From contig NZ_JH597773.1 of the NCBI RefSeq assembly GCF_000243335.1, forward strand, positions 1,075,989 to 1,139,988: DNA of 64,000 nt, in the 5' to 3' direction. Of the stretch, positions 16,495 through 25,433 are shown in pieces. This stretch comes from Leptonema illini DSM 21528. Its GTDB lineage: Bacteria > Spirochaetota > Leptospiria > Leptospirales > Leptonemataceae. The notes below the pieces were generated by a model that did not search any database, had not been told where the DNA came from, and saw only the letters and a list, made by a program, of their open reading frames with translations. Position 1 is the first letter of the stretch. Each line of letters starts with the position of its first letter. The position numbers and the translations under genes were made by a program.

Positions 16495-18843
16495 TCAATT
16501 CATTAAGCGCTCAAGGAAGCTACAGTTTCCCGGAATCCCTTCTACTTCAAACTGAACGGCCGGGTCATCGGCGAGCATATCGGCAGGCCGAAACGAGAGA
16601 GTAAAGACCGTACTGCCGTACTCGCTGAAGCAAACCTCGTCCACATTACCCATGCAGGTATTATAGGCCACAAGGCGAAACTCCGACGCCTGTGGCTTGT
16701 ACCACTCCACGGAAATCGGACCGGGTAACTCTTCGCATGCATAGAAGTAGTCCGATACGCCGAACGACCGGTCGACGAATCCGCCTTTCCAATCGGACTC
16801 ACGCGTCAACGATGGATGACGACTGACGACGGCATGGGCGATCCAGAAGCCCTGAGGCTGCATCATATCCAGTTTGTAGACCATCTTGCCCTTTTCTTTA
16901 TTATAACCGCCTTGAAAGTTACGAATTGCGATCTTAATAAGATCACGCTTGTATTCTTTGAGGCTCTTGCCGTCAAGATAGGTGCGCATCTCTGCCGCCA
17001 CAGTCGGAGCGGTCACGGCATGCTGAGAAATTGCCGGTCCGCCTCGCAGTAGATAATCGGGCATTCTCATCGGCTTCAGCACCAGTTCAGAGTCAGGCAT
17101 CTCTATCGTAAAATACAGGGAGTCATACTCGGCGACGGCCTTGATATTGCTTACCGGAGCATCGGGCTCGACAGGTTCAGTGCCGCTTGCAGGCTTCCGT
17201 TCGAGAAGGATCGCTTCTGTCAGTTTTCCGTCAAGGGTCAGAACCGTGTACGAACGACCCGTACACGTTGAGCATCGTTTTGCGAAGCCAAATGCGCGGC
17301 CCTCAATGCCAGGATCATAGCCGCCCTCCTCTTTGAAGACCGACTGCAGAATCTCACGCTTCACTTCGAACGGCTGGCGGTTAAAACTCTGAGCAAGGCC
17401 GGACCAGCTTGATTCACTGAAAGGAAAATCCTCAACAGCTCGCGAAATGTTGGATTTGGCTCCGGGGAGCAATAAAGCGGATAACTCATCATTCAGGATC
17501 TGCTTCCCTCGGTAAGCAGCGTAAACGGCCTGCACTCCGGCATATCGCGGCGAATCGGTCAGGTCGCTATGAAACGTGATCAGATCAAGAATGAGTTCAA
17601 GCTTCTGCGACGTTTCGGGACGATGCTGGAACCAGAGAACGAAGAAATCTCGATGCATCGTCTCTTTCGAGATCTTCGATGGATCGGCCAGGCGTCGCTC
17701 CAGAAAGCCGCGGGTGTTTCGCGCCCGCTCCGCTTCTTCGGCGGATTTCACAAGCCATACTCGCTTCTCTTCAAGGTCTTCGGAATAGACCAGACCGCCC
17801 GAAGCCTCGCCCTCGTAGACCACATCAGCGGGAACAAACACATTCTCGCTTCCCTGACAGAGCGCCTGACTTGCAGCGTCACAGAGAATACGATAGTATT
17901 TACGATGACCGTACTCTTCGTTGATCTCCTGAACGCCGTCAAAGGTCAGCCATGCCTCGTTGGCAACCGGTACAAGGTTAGCCCCCTCTGCCGGCTGCCG
18001 GTAATCTCGAACGGCCGAAATCTTCGCGTTGTGCGAAAGCAGGACGCCATGAGCGATCTGCTCGAACGGTCGAAAGAAGCTGCGCGGCTGCGACAGTGAG
18101 ACGGCAATCAGCGCAATACCGACGGCTAACGCCGCTCCGGCCGATATCTGCTGAAGCCGATGGGACCAGGCACGAGCCGCAAGCACAGACACGATCAGAT
18201 AGAGCGCCACACCGAAAAGAAAGGCGCCGGCAGGAGGCATCAGGGCAGAGATCCACCCTACTCCGCGAATCCATTCTCCACGGTATAAATCCGCCGCCGT
18301 AAGACCGCCGATGACGAGCAAATGCAGCAACAGATTTCGGATCAGCGACGGCTTCGTTTTTACCGCTAAAAGCTCGATCAGAGAAATGCCGAAACCGAAT
18401 GAGGCAAAGATCAGGGCAAAACCCGTTGCATAAGGACTGCTTTGCTTCAACGCAATGTCGGCGATGATGACCGTTGCCACCGCGCTCAGGAAGGCGCCCA
18501 GCCTCATAGCTTCAGAACTGCGAACAAAAAGGAAAAAGAAGCCGATCGCGATAAGAGGCGGCGGAAGCACAACGGCTATCTGCTTCACATCGTCCTGATT
18601 GGCTATTGTTGCGTACGCTGCGAGCAGGGTAAGGCCGATGACTGGCAGGATCACGGCAGCTGCGCTTAAAAGAAGCCACCAACGATTCATCTTCGTCTGC
18701 TCCGGTTTGAAAGCCTGCAACATCGCGTCGATGGCGGGAATCATGAGAGTGCAGACCAGCAGATGCACTCCGCCGACCTGCCCGATGCTCGCAGATACGG
18801 GCACAGTCATGGCAACGCCGGCAAGTATCATTAGATGATTCAT
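16495..18843 (-). CDS. Multi-pass membrane protein with large C-terminal domain, unrecognised
   Basis: The 782-residue product has about eight hydrophobic helices in residues 1-270 (for example WLLLSAAAVILPVIGLTLLA, AGAFLFGVALYLIVSVLAAR), then a soluble region of about 500 residues that is probably extracytoplasmic. That region has a paired-cysteine motif (KRCSTCTGRSYT) and late cysteines (NTCMGNVDEVCFSEY). No family is recognised. The plan resembles the 952-residue protein at 11075-13933. The ATG shares its A with the TAA of a 29-codon hydrophobic frame immediately upstream (TAATG), which suggests coupled translation. The neighbours are SH3 lipoproteins. Confidence 0.7.
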   Translation of the reverse strand: MNHLMILAGVAMTVPVSASIGQVGGVHLLVCTLMIPAIDAMLQAFKPEQTKMNRWWLLLSAAAVILPVIGLTLLAAYATIANQDDVKQIAVVLPPPLIAIGFFFLFVRSSEAMRLGAFLSAVATVIIADIALKQSSPYATGFALIFASFGFGISLIELLAVKTKPSLIRNLLLHLLVIGGLTAADLYRGEWIRGVGWISALMPPAGAFLFGVALYLIVSVLAARAWSHRLQQISAGAALAVGIALIAVSLSQPRSFFRPFEQIAHGVLLSHNAKISAVRDYRQPAEGANLVPVANEAWLTFDGVQEINEEYGHRKYYRILCDAASQALCQGSENVFVPADVVYEGEASGGLVYSEDLEEKRVWLVKSAEEAERARNTRGFLERRLADPSKISKETMHRDFFVLWFQHRPETSQKLELILDLITFHSDLTDSPRYAGVQAVYAAYRGKQILNDELSALLLPGAKSNISRAVEDFPFSESSWSGLAQSFNRQPFEVKREILQSVFKEEGGYDPGIEGRAFGFAKRCSTCTGRSYTVLTLDGKLTEAILLERKPASGTEPVEPDAPVSNIKAVAEYDSLYFTIEMPDSELVLKPMRMPDYLLRGGPAISQHAVTAPTVAAEMRTYLDGKSLKEYKRDLIKIAIRNFQGGYNKEKGKMVYKLDMMQPQGFWIAHAVVSRHPSLTRESDWKGGFVDRSFGVSDYFYACEELPGPISVEWYKPQASEFRLVAYNTCMGNVDEVCFSEYGSTVFTLSFRPADMLADDPAVQFEVEGIPGNCSFLERLMN

Positions 18844-18932
18844 TACATCGGCTGCGATCCTATCCTGAACGGCAACGCGCAGGGCAAGAGCGGCAAAGAG
18901 AGCCAGACAGCGGCCAACAAAAACAGTATCAT
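18843..18932 (-). CDS. 29-residue hydrophobic leader ORF
   Basis: An ATG at 18932 preceded by GGAG with eight bases of spacing opens a 29-residue frame that begins MILFLLAAVWLSLPLLPC and ends in TAA overlapping the next ATG. The peptide is almost entirely one hydrophobic helix or signal-like segment. It may be a coupled leader, a small membrane protein partnering the 782-residue protein, or the true N-terminus of that protein cut off by a frame change. No homologue is recognised, and the short length makes the call tentative. Confidence 0.4.
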   Translation of the reverse strand: MILFLLAAVWLSLPLLPCALPFRIGSQPM

Positions 18933-18979
18933 AGTCAAATCTCCAGAATGAAAAATATCAGCATTTCGAACGCACTACC

Positions 18980-19693
18980 TCAATCGACTATCGCCACACA
19001 CCGCGGATCATGTGCCCTCGCCTGAACAAGCCTCAGACCGTAATCCCTGTACTCGATGCCTTTGTATTCACACCGAAATCGAACCGATTTCTGTGCCGTA
19101 GCATCTCCTTCAACGGGAGGGTTATAGTCCATCTCAGTCGTCTCGACATCGACAATAAGACGTCCGCCTTTCACCTGCCAGTTATAGGTCGTGGGCAGGC
19201 AGCCGATGTAGCATGTCATGGAGTCGAAACCCTGCCTTCCGCTTTTGCCTCCGGGCAGAAGCCGGGCCGAGACCGACGGAGCCGGGTTATCGGCGTCATA
19301 CAGCAAGATGCTTAACCTGCGAAAGGCCAGTCGCTTTTCAAGAGGAATTGACGTATCGAGCATTCTACGGCGCAGGTCTTCTTCGGTTTCGCTACAGGGT
19401 CTCAAGAAGCCGCTGAAGAGAAAACCCGACTCATCGATACAGTTAAGCGCGCAGACCTTATTCTCGATTTTCATCCAGCGGCCCTCTTTGCCGCCAATGA
19501 CAAGAGGCGCCGATACGGGCTCCGCCTTAAAGATGCGATGCCCGTAGTAATACTCTCGTAAAACCGGGGCGTCCGTCGAAGGCTCGGCGCGCAACCTGAC
19601 GGCATCACCGGCAATGCAGAGCTGCTCGTCGGCGAAGAGCGAGGTCGCAGAGAGAATGAATAACACAATAGAGCCAGCGCTTTTTTTCAGCAT
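18980..19693 (-). CDS. Exported SH3b-domain protein
   Basis: GGGAGG precedes the ATG at 19693. The 237-residue product has a Sec signal peptide (KSAGSIVLFILSATSLFADE, cleavage near LFA-DE). An SH3b-like domain follows at about 25-100 (CIAGDAVRLRAEPSTDAPVL, EGRWMKIENKVC, SGFLFSGFLRPC), and then a C-terminal part with further cysteines (SMTCYIGCLPTTYNWQVKGG, FRCEYKG). The order, SH3 then a Cys-containing beta domain, is the same as in the proteins at 15549-16244 and 19813-20766, so these are likely paralogues. It lacks a lipobox, so it is probably periplasmic. Confidence 0.75.
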   Translation of the reverse strand: MLKKSAGSIVLFILSATSLFADEQLCIAGDAVRLRAEPSTDAPVLREYYYGHRIFKAEPVSAPLVIGGKEGRWMKIENKVCALNCIDESGFLFSGFLRPCSETEEDLRRRMLDTSIPLEKRLAFRRLSILLYDADNPAPSVSARLLPGGKSGRQGFDSMTCYIGCLPTTYNWQVKGGRLIVDVETTEMDYNPPVEGDATAQKSVRFRCEYKGIEYRDYGLRLVQARAHDPRCVAIVD

Positions 19694-19812
19694 ACGATCC
19701 TCCCGTGAAAAGGCTGCAATAAAAAGAACGAAATATCTATATCGACGCTATCACAAATTCTCCAGATGAATAACCTCTGAATCACAATAAACACGCTGAC
19801 ATGCATTAGATA

Positions 19813-20766
19813 TTACCGGAAAATCGAGTTTCTGCACTGGCCGCAGGAGATGAATTCCTGCTCCGGAATCAGCGTGCCCTTCGAAAGCTTAAACCTGGAC
19901 TCCTGTGTTGACGGCCCGAGGTGAATGGCACTACCGGCAACACTGTAATCGCCGAGAGTCTCCATGTAGCCTTCGCACTCATTCGAAGATATCCTGACCT
20001 TCGTCTCTGAGATAAACGTCAGGGATACATTAGAGTCCGTATCGCATACAAACTTGCGACCGATGAGAGTCGACTTATCAATGCCATCAACAGGCTTGCG
20101 GCCAATATAGCGAGCGTACCGGCCGCATAAAGCCTCGAAGCCATCACATTCGCAGAATGAAAACGTCTCACTCTCATTCATCTGGGATGTTTTCTTGGGG
20201 CCGATCGGGTAACCTACATCGCCTTCCTGTGTTTCCTTCTGCACCCAGGCGACGACCACGCTCTCTTCGCTATCATTGACGTCGTACGTACCCGAGACTT
20301 CACTGCGAAAGTTACCGTGTGCATCGCCGACATCCTTTACACCTTTCACGCGGAAACCGGCTTCAAAGATCAGTGTTGTTGCTGCAAAGGTGCGGGGCGT
20401 ACAACTCTCCGCCGTCTCCGTCTCCACGAAAGTGCTGCCCGCCAGATCTCTGCCGCGCTTTGCTTGACTCAAGAATCCGCCGAACACCCAGCCTTCTTTT
20501 CCCTGATACTTTACCTTCGTCCACCGGCCCGTCTTTCCGCTAATCTCGATCTGAGGCTCCGCTATCTCAAGCACCGCCACCTGTGAGCCGTTCGGTATCG
20601 TCAGAATGACGGCAGCGCCCGTATCGGCCGAGCTTCGCATTCTCAGACCGGCACCTGCATCGACATACATGACAGACTCGGACTTCGTCGCATCGTTACC
20701 CCCTTTCGAGCATGCGGCGATCATCACAGCCAGCAGAACCAATACGCCAATCTTTTTCATTTTCAT
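19813..20766 (-). CDS. SH3b-domain lipoprotein
   Basis: The ATG at 20766 is chosen because GAGG lies nine bases upstream; a longer frame begins at 20787 and another ATG is at 20760. The product of about 317 residues has lipobox IAAC, then an SH3b domain with GLRMRSSADTGAAVILTIPN and GRWTKVKYQGKEGWVFGGFL. A roughly 200-residue C-terminal part holds cysteines spaced through it (ETAESCTPRTF, FSFCECDGFEALCGRY, FVCDTDSN, and ISCGQCRNSIFR at the end). It closely matches the SH3 domain of the lipoprotein at 15549-16244. The C-terminal domain is not recognised. It is likely anchored to the inner or outer membrane. Confidence 0.77.
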   Translation of the reverse strand: MKMKKIGVLVLLAVMIAACSKGGNDATKSESVMYVDAGAGLRMRSSADTGAAVILTIPNGSQVAVLEIAEPQIEISGKTGRWTKVKYQGKEGWVFGGFLSQAKRGRDLAGSTFVETETAESCTPRTFAATTLIFEAGFRVKGVKDVGDAHGNFRSEVSGTYDVNDSEESVVVAWVQKETQEGDVGYPIGPKKTSQMNESETFSFCECDGFEALCGRYARYIGRKPVDGIDKSTLIGRKFVCDTDSNVSLTFISETKVRISSNECEGYMETLGDYSVAGSAIHLGPSTQESRFKLSKGTLIPEQEFISCGQCRNSIFR

Positions 20767-20835
20767 TTTTGTCGCTGCCTCAAACAAACCTCGAAATGTC
20801 GAAACGGCCGACGCTGAGGCCGGCCTGCTCCCACA

Positions 20836-22179
20836 TCAATCGATCTTGTATCCCCACATACGCCGGGATTGCCATTTTTTCATGTAGCCGGTCGTTTCGG
20901 CAAACGGCACGGCATCGAAGGCTCCTTTCGATGTCATGTAGTCCACAAGCTCCTTCTTCTCGTTCTTTTGAGCGAGAAGAACCGGCGTGCTGACGGGGGT
21001 CTTGCCCGAAGTCATGCTTTTCATCGCGGCAAAGGGATTGATATTCGCAAGACTCATCGGGAAAGGAACGTCGCCAAGATTGCCGCGAAACAGGGAATTG
21101 ATGTCGGCCTTGTTTTTTAAGAGAAGATCTACGACGGCCTTCTGGCCCTGATAGGCGGCCACATGCATCGGCGTCCATCCCTAGATATTGATGTAACGCC
21201 CATAGGCGTCTACGGAACCGCCGAGCTTGATATACTCCTCGATTGCAGCCGTATCGCCCTTACCGGCGGCGGCCCATACGTCGATTCTCCAGTCGGCCAT
21301 ATCATAAGCGGTGAGCATATCTTTGTTGAGGATGCGCGGATCGGCCTTTGCCTGAATCAAAAGATCATATACAGGCCGCTGACTGCGAGCGAGATGGAGC
21401 GGCGTATTGCCGAAACTATTCTGCGCATTGGTACTTGCGCCTTTTCCGGTAAGGGCCTTAACCGTCGCCTCGGACTGCCGGAGAACGGCCAAATGAAGGG
21501 CCGTATTCTGATTCAGAGATTCCACTGCCTTTGTGTTTGCGCCTGCATTCAGTAATGCCGTTGCCATGCGGTCAAAGGGCAGCTGTAGAGCATTCAATTT
21601 GCGGATGTTCTCCATCCCCTTATCGCTTTCCTTCTCGTATTCCTGGACCATCTTCGCCAGTTCGGCGGCGTCGCCGGCAGATCGGCCGAACTCGACCTCC
21701 TTTCTCTTCTCTGCGATTTTCTCAGACTGCTTCTTCAGCTTACGATCGAGCTCGATGAAGTCGCCGCCGACAGCCTGTAGAAGCGGAGTGATCCCGTCGT
21801 TATCGACGGCATTGACGTCAACGCCGTTTTTGATCAGGAAGAGCGCCGCGTTCAGCCGATCTTCGTAAAGCTTCCTGATCTTATCATCAGAGCCGACCAT
21901 CTCAGGCGGACTGACGGCAGCATGCAGAAGCGTGCGGCCTTTTTCGTCTTTATATTTGAGATCGTATTTCTGCTGCAGAAGAAACTCGAGAAAGGCAATG
22001 CTTCCCCAGCGCGCCGCCGTTAAGCCGACAAATTTCTGGTCTTCGATCTTCTCGCCCTTCGCAAGGGCCTGCTTCGCCATCTCGACGTCGTTGTTCACCG
22101 CCGCCTTTTCAAGCATGGTGCTGCAAGAGGCAAAAAGTGATACGAACACAAGTAATGTGCAAACAATTATTTTCCGCAT
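20836..22179 (-). pseudogene. Ankyrin-repeat lipoprotein gene interrupted by an in-frame TAG
   Basis: From ATG 22179 (AGGAG eleven bases upstream) the frame encodes a lipoprotein signal (MRKIIVCTLLVFVSLFASC) and ankyrin repeats (GLTAARWGSIAFLEFLLQ, GRTLLHAAVSPPE, NTALHLAVLRQSEATVKALT, GNTPLHLARSQRPVYDLLIQ). It stops at TAG, 21183-21181. The same frame continues at once with GWTPMHVAAYQGQKAVVDLL and runs another 115 codons to 20836, so repeat and frame are unbroken except for the single TAG. The upstream part alone is about 332 residues and could still fold. Whether this is a nonsense mutation, sequencing error or readthrough site cannot be told from the sequence. A coiled coil (KKQSEKIAEKRKEVEF) separates the early and late repeats. 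Confidence 0.75.
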
Positions 22180-22329
22180 GATCGTCTGAGCTCCTGTCAA
22201 CATTTTTCTGGCGCTCTTTATACCATGCCCCGACGCCGAACGTCGACCGGAATCATGATTTCGGACCTGTTGATTGTGTCGAAACAACGCAAGTTTCTGA
22301 TCGTAATCAGAGACCTCTCGTCTCGCGAA

Positions 22330-22365
22330 TAAAAAAAAGCAGGACGGCCGTCGGCTCATCCTGCT
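22330..22365 (-). terminator. Rho-independent terminator after the barrel-protein gene
   Basis: On the minus strand a seven-pair stem, AGCAGGA with TCCTGCT, encloses a loop that contains a smaller GACGGCCGTC-type palindrome, and a run of eight T follows. It lies about 80 bases after the stop of the gene at 22448-23539 and before the ankyrin gene, so it should separate the two transcripts. Confidence 0.8.
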
Positions 22366-22447
22366 TCGCGCAAGCACTTGTGGCTTCTCTTTCTGGCTTT
22401 TATGCGGAAGCCCTATATGTCAGCGAACGAAAGCTGTTCCTGGAATC

Positions 22448-23539
22448 TCAAAGTCCGACCTTCAGCTCAAGGCCGATGCGCTGTTCGCGATCGGTGCTGG
22501 CCGGATTCGCGCCAAGCGGATTAGATGTGTCCATGATATACGGCAGGAAGTCGCCCGTCACCATGGCCATAAGCGGCATTACATTCGGATTCTTAACGGT
22601 CGATTCATCGACCTTCGACTGAATCTGCGAGAAGCCATAAGAAAGACGCAGTCCCATTTTATCGCTGAACGCATGCGAGAATCCTACCTCGGCAAGAAAA
22701 CCGCTGCGAGTCAGCTTCGTGTCGCCTTTGAAAGTCGTCTTGCTGGGCATCGCCGGTGCAGTGGGGATGATGGTAGCCAGCGACATGGCGTCATGCTTGT
22801 ATTTGCCCATACCCTTTCCATAGACGCCCGTTGCAGCTACGTCAAGCGTCGTATTCGTCGTAACTCCGTATTTATAGCTGAGTCCGCCCAGCAGCTCAAG
22901 AGCATGCTCCTGATAGTTCAGCCTGTGATCGTTCGGAAAGCTAAGCCCGAGTGGTATGGTGATCGTCCCGCCGGGATTGGCGACAACCGTCATACTCTGC
23001 ATCACAAGGCTGTCAGAGAGCTTGAGATCATCGGAACGCAGCCGTCCGCCCAGACGAATTCCCAGTTTCTGCAAGGCCACTCCACCGCTTCGAAAGGCAT
23101 AGATGTCGGCCGTATAACCAAGACTCGCCTTCTGGAGTTTATTCGACGAAAAAGAGAGGATGTTGCCTGAGGTGATCGCCGTCGAGCTGCCGCCGTACGA
23201 AAAGCTCGAATAATCCTGAGAGACGATCTCGCTTTTCGAAGCGGAGAGATCGGCGAAGTCGAGATAGAACTTCCAACCCCAGTTAAAGGCCTCATTGGAA
23301 AGACCGAGCGAAATGCCTGGGCCTGAGTAGCGCGGATTGGCCGTTACCGATTGAAAGACAAGGCCACCATAGGCCATGTCGTTGATGTCGCGCGCCGCTT
23401 CCATTCCGAGGGCGTTCCCTGCCGTTGACGACTCACCCGATACATGTTGCAGGCTGATGTTAAACGATTTTCCGTCCCGTGCGGCCAGTGGCGCCGCCGC
23501 TGAGACCAGAGTCGCCACAATCAAGTAGCGTACTTTCAT
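22448..23539 (-). CDS. Putative outer-membrane beta-barrel protein
   Basis: GGGAGA lies eight bases before the ATG at 23539, which opens a Sec signal peptide (MKVRYLIVATLVSAAAPLAA). A longer frame from 23605 has no such support. The mature protein of about 340 residues consists of alternating hydrophobic and polar strands (FNWGWKFYLDFADLSA, ALELLGGLSYKYGVTTNTTL, GFLAEVGFSHAFSDKMGLRL) and ends in QRIGLELKVGL, a barrel-like terminal strand. An early segment, LGMEAARDINDMAYGGLVFQ, recalls FadL/OmpP1-like porins, but the match is too weak to name the family. It is probably a channel in the outer membrane. A terminator follows. Confidence 0.65.
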   Translation of the reverse strand: MKVRYLIVATLVSAAAPLAARDGKSFNISLQHVSGESSTAGNALGMEAARDINDMAYGGLVFQSVTANPRYSGPGISLGLSNEAFNWGWKFYLDFADLSASKSEIVSQDYSSFSYGGSSTAITSGNILSFSSNKLQKASLGYTADIYAFRSGGVALQKLGIRLGGRLRSDDLKLSDSLVMQSMTVVANPGGTITIPLGLSFPNDHRLNYQEHALELLGGLSYKYGVTTNTTLDVAATGVYGKGMGKYKHDAMSLATIIPTAPAMPSKTTFKGDTKLTRSGFLAEVGFSHAFSDKMGLRLSYGFSQIQSKVDESTVKNPNVMPLMAMVTGDFLPYIMDTSNPLGANPASTDREQRIGLELKVGL

Positions 23540-23670
23540 AAATGTTTCTCCCATTATCTGGCAATATCTGGAGCATTCACGATCAGAAAGCAAACACTCT
23601 ACCACAAGCGGGGGAGAAGTCGACCTGAATCATGAATCCATACCTCAGGCGATACATTCATACAGAAAGT

Positions 23671-25299
23671 TCACTTTTTTCGTCTGAACTCACCGGGGTT
23701 CATTCCCGAATATTTGCGAAAGGCCTCATAAAAAACGGACTTCGAATTAAACCCTGCGTCAAACGCCGATGCAAGCAGGCCACTATCAGGTTGCTCCTCC
23801 CACAGCCGCAGAACATGGCGGATACGGTAGCCGTTAACGTAATCGTTAACTCTCAGCCCCGTTTCTCTATTGATCATCTCTGATACCTGATCGGGCCTCA
23901 GTTCCAGCATCTGAGCAAGCCGTTGAAGATTCAGATCTTCATCGCAGTACAATCTTTCATCTTCCATGAGCCGGTGCAGCTCTTCCATCTTCTCGCCTGT
24001 GTTGACGTTATTCAGGCGCTTCCTCTGTCGCTCCGATTCTGAGCTCTTTGCTTCGCCGTTCCCCCGGGAATCCCGTGCGAGTCCACTCGGTTCATCGGAT
24101 CTGTGCGCGAAGACGCGATCGACGATAGCCAGACTGAAGGCGATCATATCAACGGCTGTGCCGATCTGAATGGCATTACGCGAAAGCACGGGATCAATAT
24201 AGATACCGAAAGCGAATAGATTAAACGTGAGGATGGCGCAGAAAAGTACGGCCCATCCGAGCACAAAAAAACGAAAGTCACTTCGCCGTGTTAACCATTG
24301 CCAGATGGCGATTGCCGGAAAGAGAAGAACAAGCGGCAACACAGTCAGATGCGTCATTGGATCTGAAATCGAAACGGGTATAAACCAGACAAGAATCATC
24401 TGCAGCGTCAGGACTCCAAGCAATGCCTGGATAACCCTGCTCCAGAGCGGAGAGCTATGCGAAAGCCGCAGAAACCGCAGGGAGAAGACGGTCAGCCCCG
24501 AAAAGTTCAAGAGGCCGGCAAAAACAAGCAACTGATTCATCCACTCGCCGCTCTGCGGGGACAGATGCTGCCTGAATAGCCCGGTATACACGAACTGATA
24601 GAGAGCGGTCACAACGAGGTAGAACGAGTAGAAGGCAAAGTCCGCTTCGCGGGTTCGGATGGCGGCCGCCAGGTTCAGTACAAGCATGAGGACGAGAAAG
24701 GCGAAATACGTTACCTGAAAGTCGCGAAACGTTCGCGTAACTTCGGCCATTCTCTCGCGGCTGCGTATGATGGGTTCAATGAAGTGTGCGGACTCCGAGG
24801 CGAAGCGCATGAGCAGAACGACCGACTCGCCCTCCTGCAAGCGAAATGAAAAGGCCGGCCGCGGATGATGCGGTAGTGCCGCTCCGTCGAGAACGGGCAG
24901 GATGTCGCCATCATACTGATGCTCCGTAACTCGCCCCGAGCGGATGACGTAAACGTCGATTCGATCGACATAGGCGACCGGATTCTCGACAAAGAACCGA
25001 CGACGCTTGCCGGCGTTTGTCAGATCGAGTCGAACCCAGTAGACGCTCTTCGAGAATCCTGGAACATAGGGATTCGCCTGCTTCTGCCAGCCTTCGCGCT
25101 TCGAGAGCACATCCTCTGCGGTAAGCTTTCCGGATTCATCGATAAGAACGTCTATTCGGTCGGGCCGCCACTCCTGATTTGATATCTTTTCGCTATCGAG
25201 ATTGAGTCGCACCTCGTTAGCGAAAAGCGGATTCATGAGGCCCGAACACACAAGAAAAAGGGCCTGCGACCATCTGATTAAAAAAGCGCGTTCACGCAT
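23671..25299 (-). CDS. 7TM-DISM receptor fused to AraC-type DNA-binding domain
   Basis: The 542-residue protein has a signal peptide and a periplasmic 7TMR-DISM extracellular domain at about 35-165 (GWQKQANPYVPGFSKSVYWV, SVVLLMRFASESAHF). Seven membrane helices follow at about 195-405 (YFAFLVLMLVLNLAAAIRTR onward). After a charged linker, an AraC-family helix-turn-helix sits at about 440-542 (LNLQRLAQMLELRPDQVSEM, LASAFDAGFNSKSVFYEAFR, KYSGMNPGEFRR). The arrangement places the DNA-binding domain at the membrane, as in other one-component DISM-AraC receptors. Extracytoplasmic ligand sensing directly coupled to transcription is inferred. It is divergent from the TPM gene at 25434, which is a possible target. 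Confidence 0.88.
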   Translation of the reverse strand: MRERAFLIRWSQALFLVCSGLMNPLFANEVRLNLDSEKISNQEWRPDRIDVLIDESGKLTAEDVLSKREGWQKQANPYVPGFSKSVYWVRLDLTNAGKRRRFFVENPVAYVDRIDVYVIRSGRVTEHQYDGDILPVLDGAALPHHPRPAFSFRLQEGESVVLLMRFASESAHFIEPIIRSRERMAEVTRTFRDFQVTYFAFLVLMLVLNLAAAIRTREADFAFYSFYLVVTALYQFVYTGLFRQHLSPQSGEWMNQLLVFAGLLNFSGLTVFSLRFLRLSHSSPLWSRVIQALLGVLTLQMILVWFIPVSISDPMTHLTVLPLVLLFPAIAIWQWLTRRSDFRFFVLGWAVLFCAILTFNLFAFGIYIDPVLSRNAIQIGTAVDMIAFSLAIVDRVFAHRSDEPSGLARDSRGNGEAKSSESERQRKRLNNVNTGEKMEELHRLMEDERLYCDEDLNLQRLAQMLELRPDQVSEMINRETGLRVNDYVNGYRIRHVLRLWEEQPDSGLLASAFDAGFNSKSVFYEAFRKYSGMNPGEFRRKK

Positions 25300-25433
25300 G
25301 ATGCTTCACCAGAATCTCAGTTCAGGCCGACGCCAGTTCGATCGAATAATCACAACGATCCGGCGAGTCAAGTGCTCCGCGGGCAAAAGCAAAATCTCTT
25401 GAGAGAATCCAACGGGCCATATCCTATGGAAGA

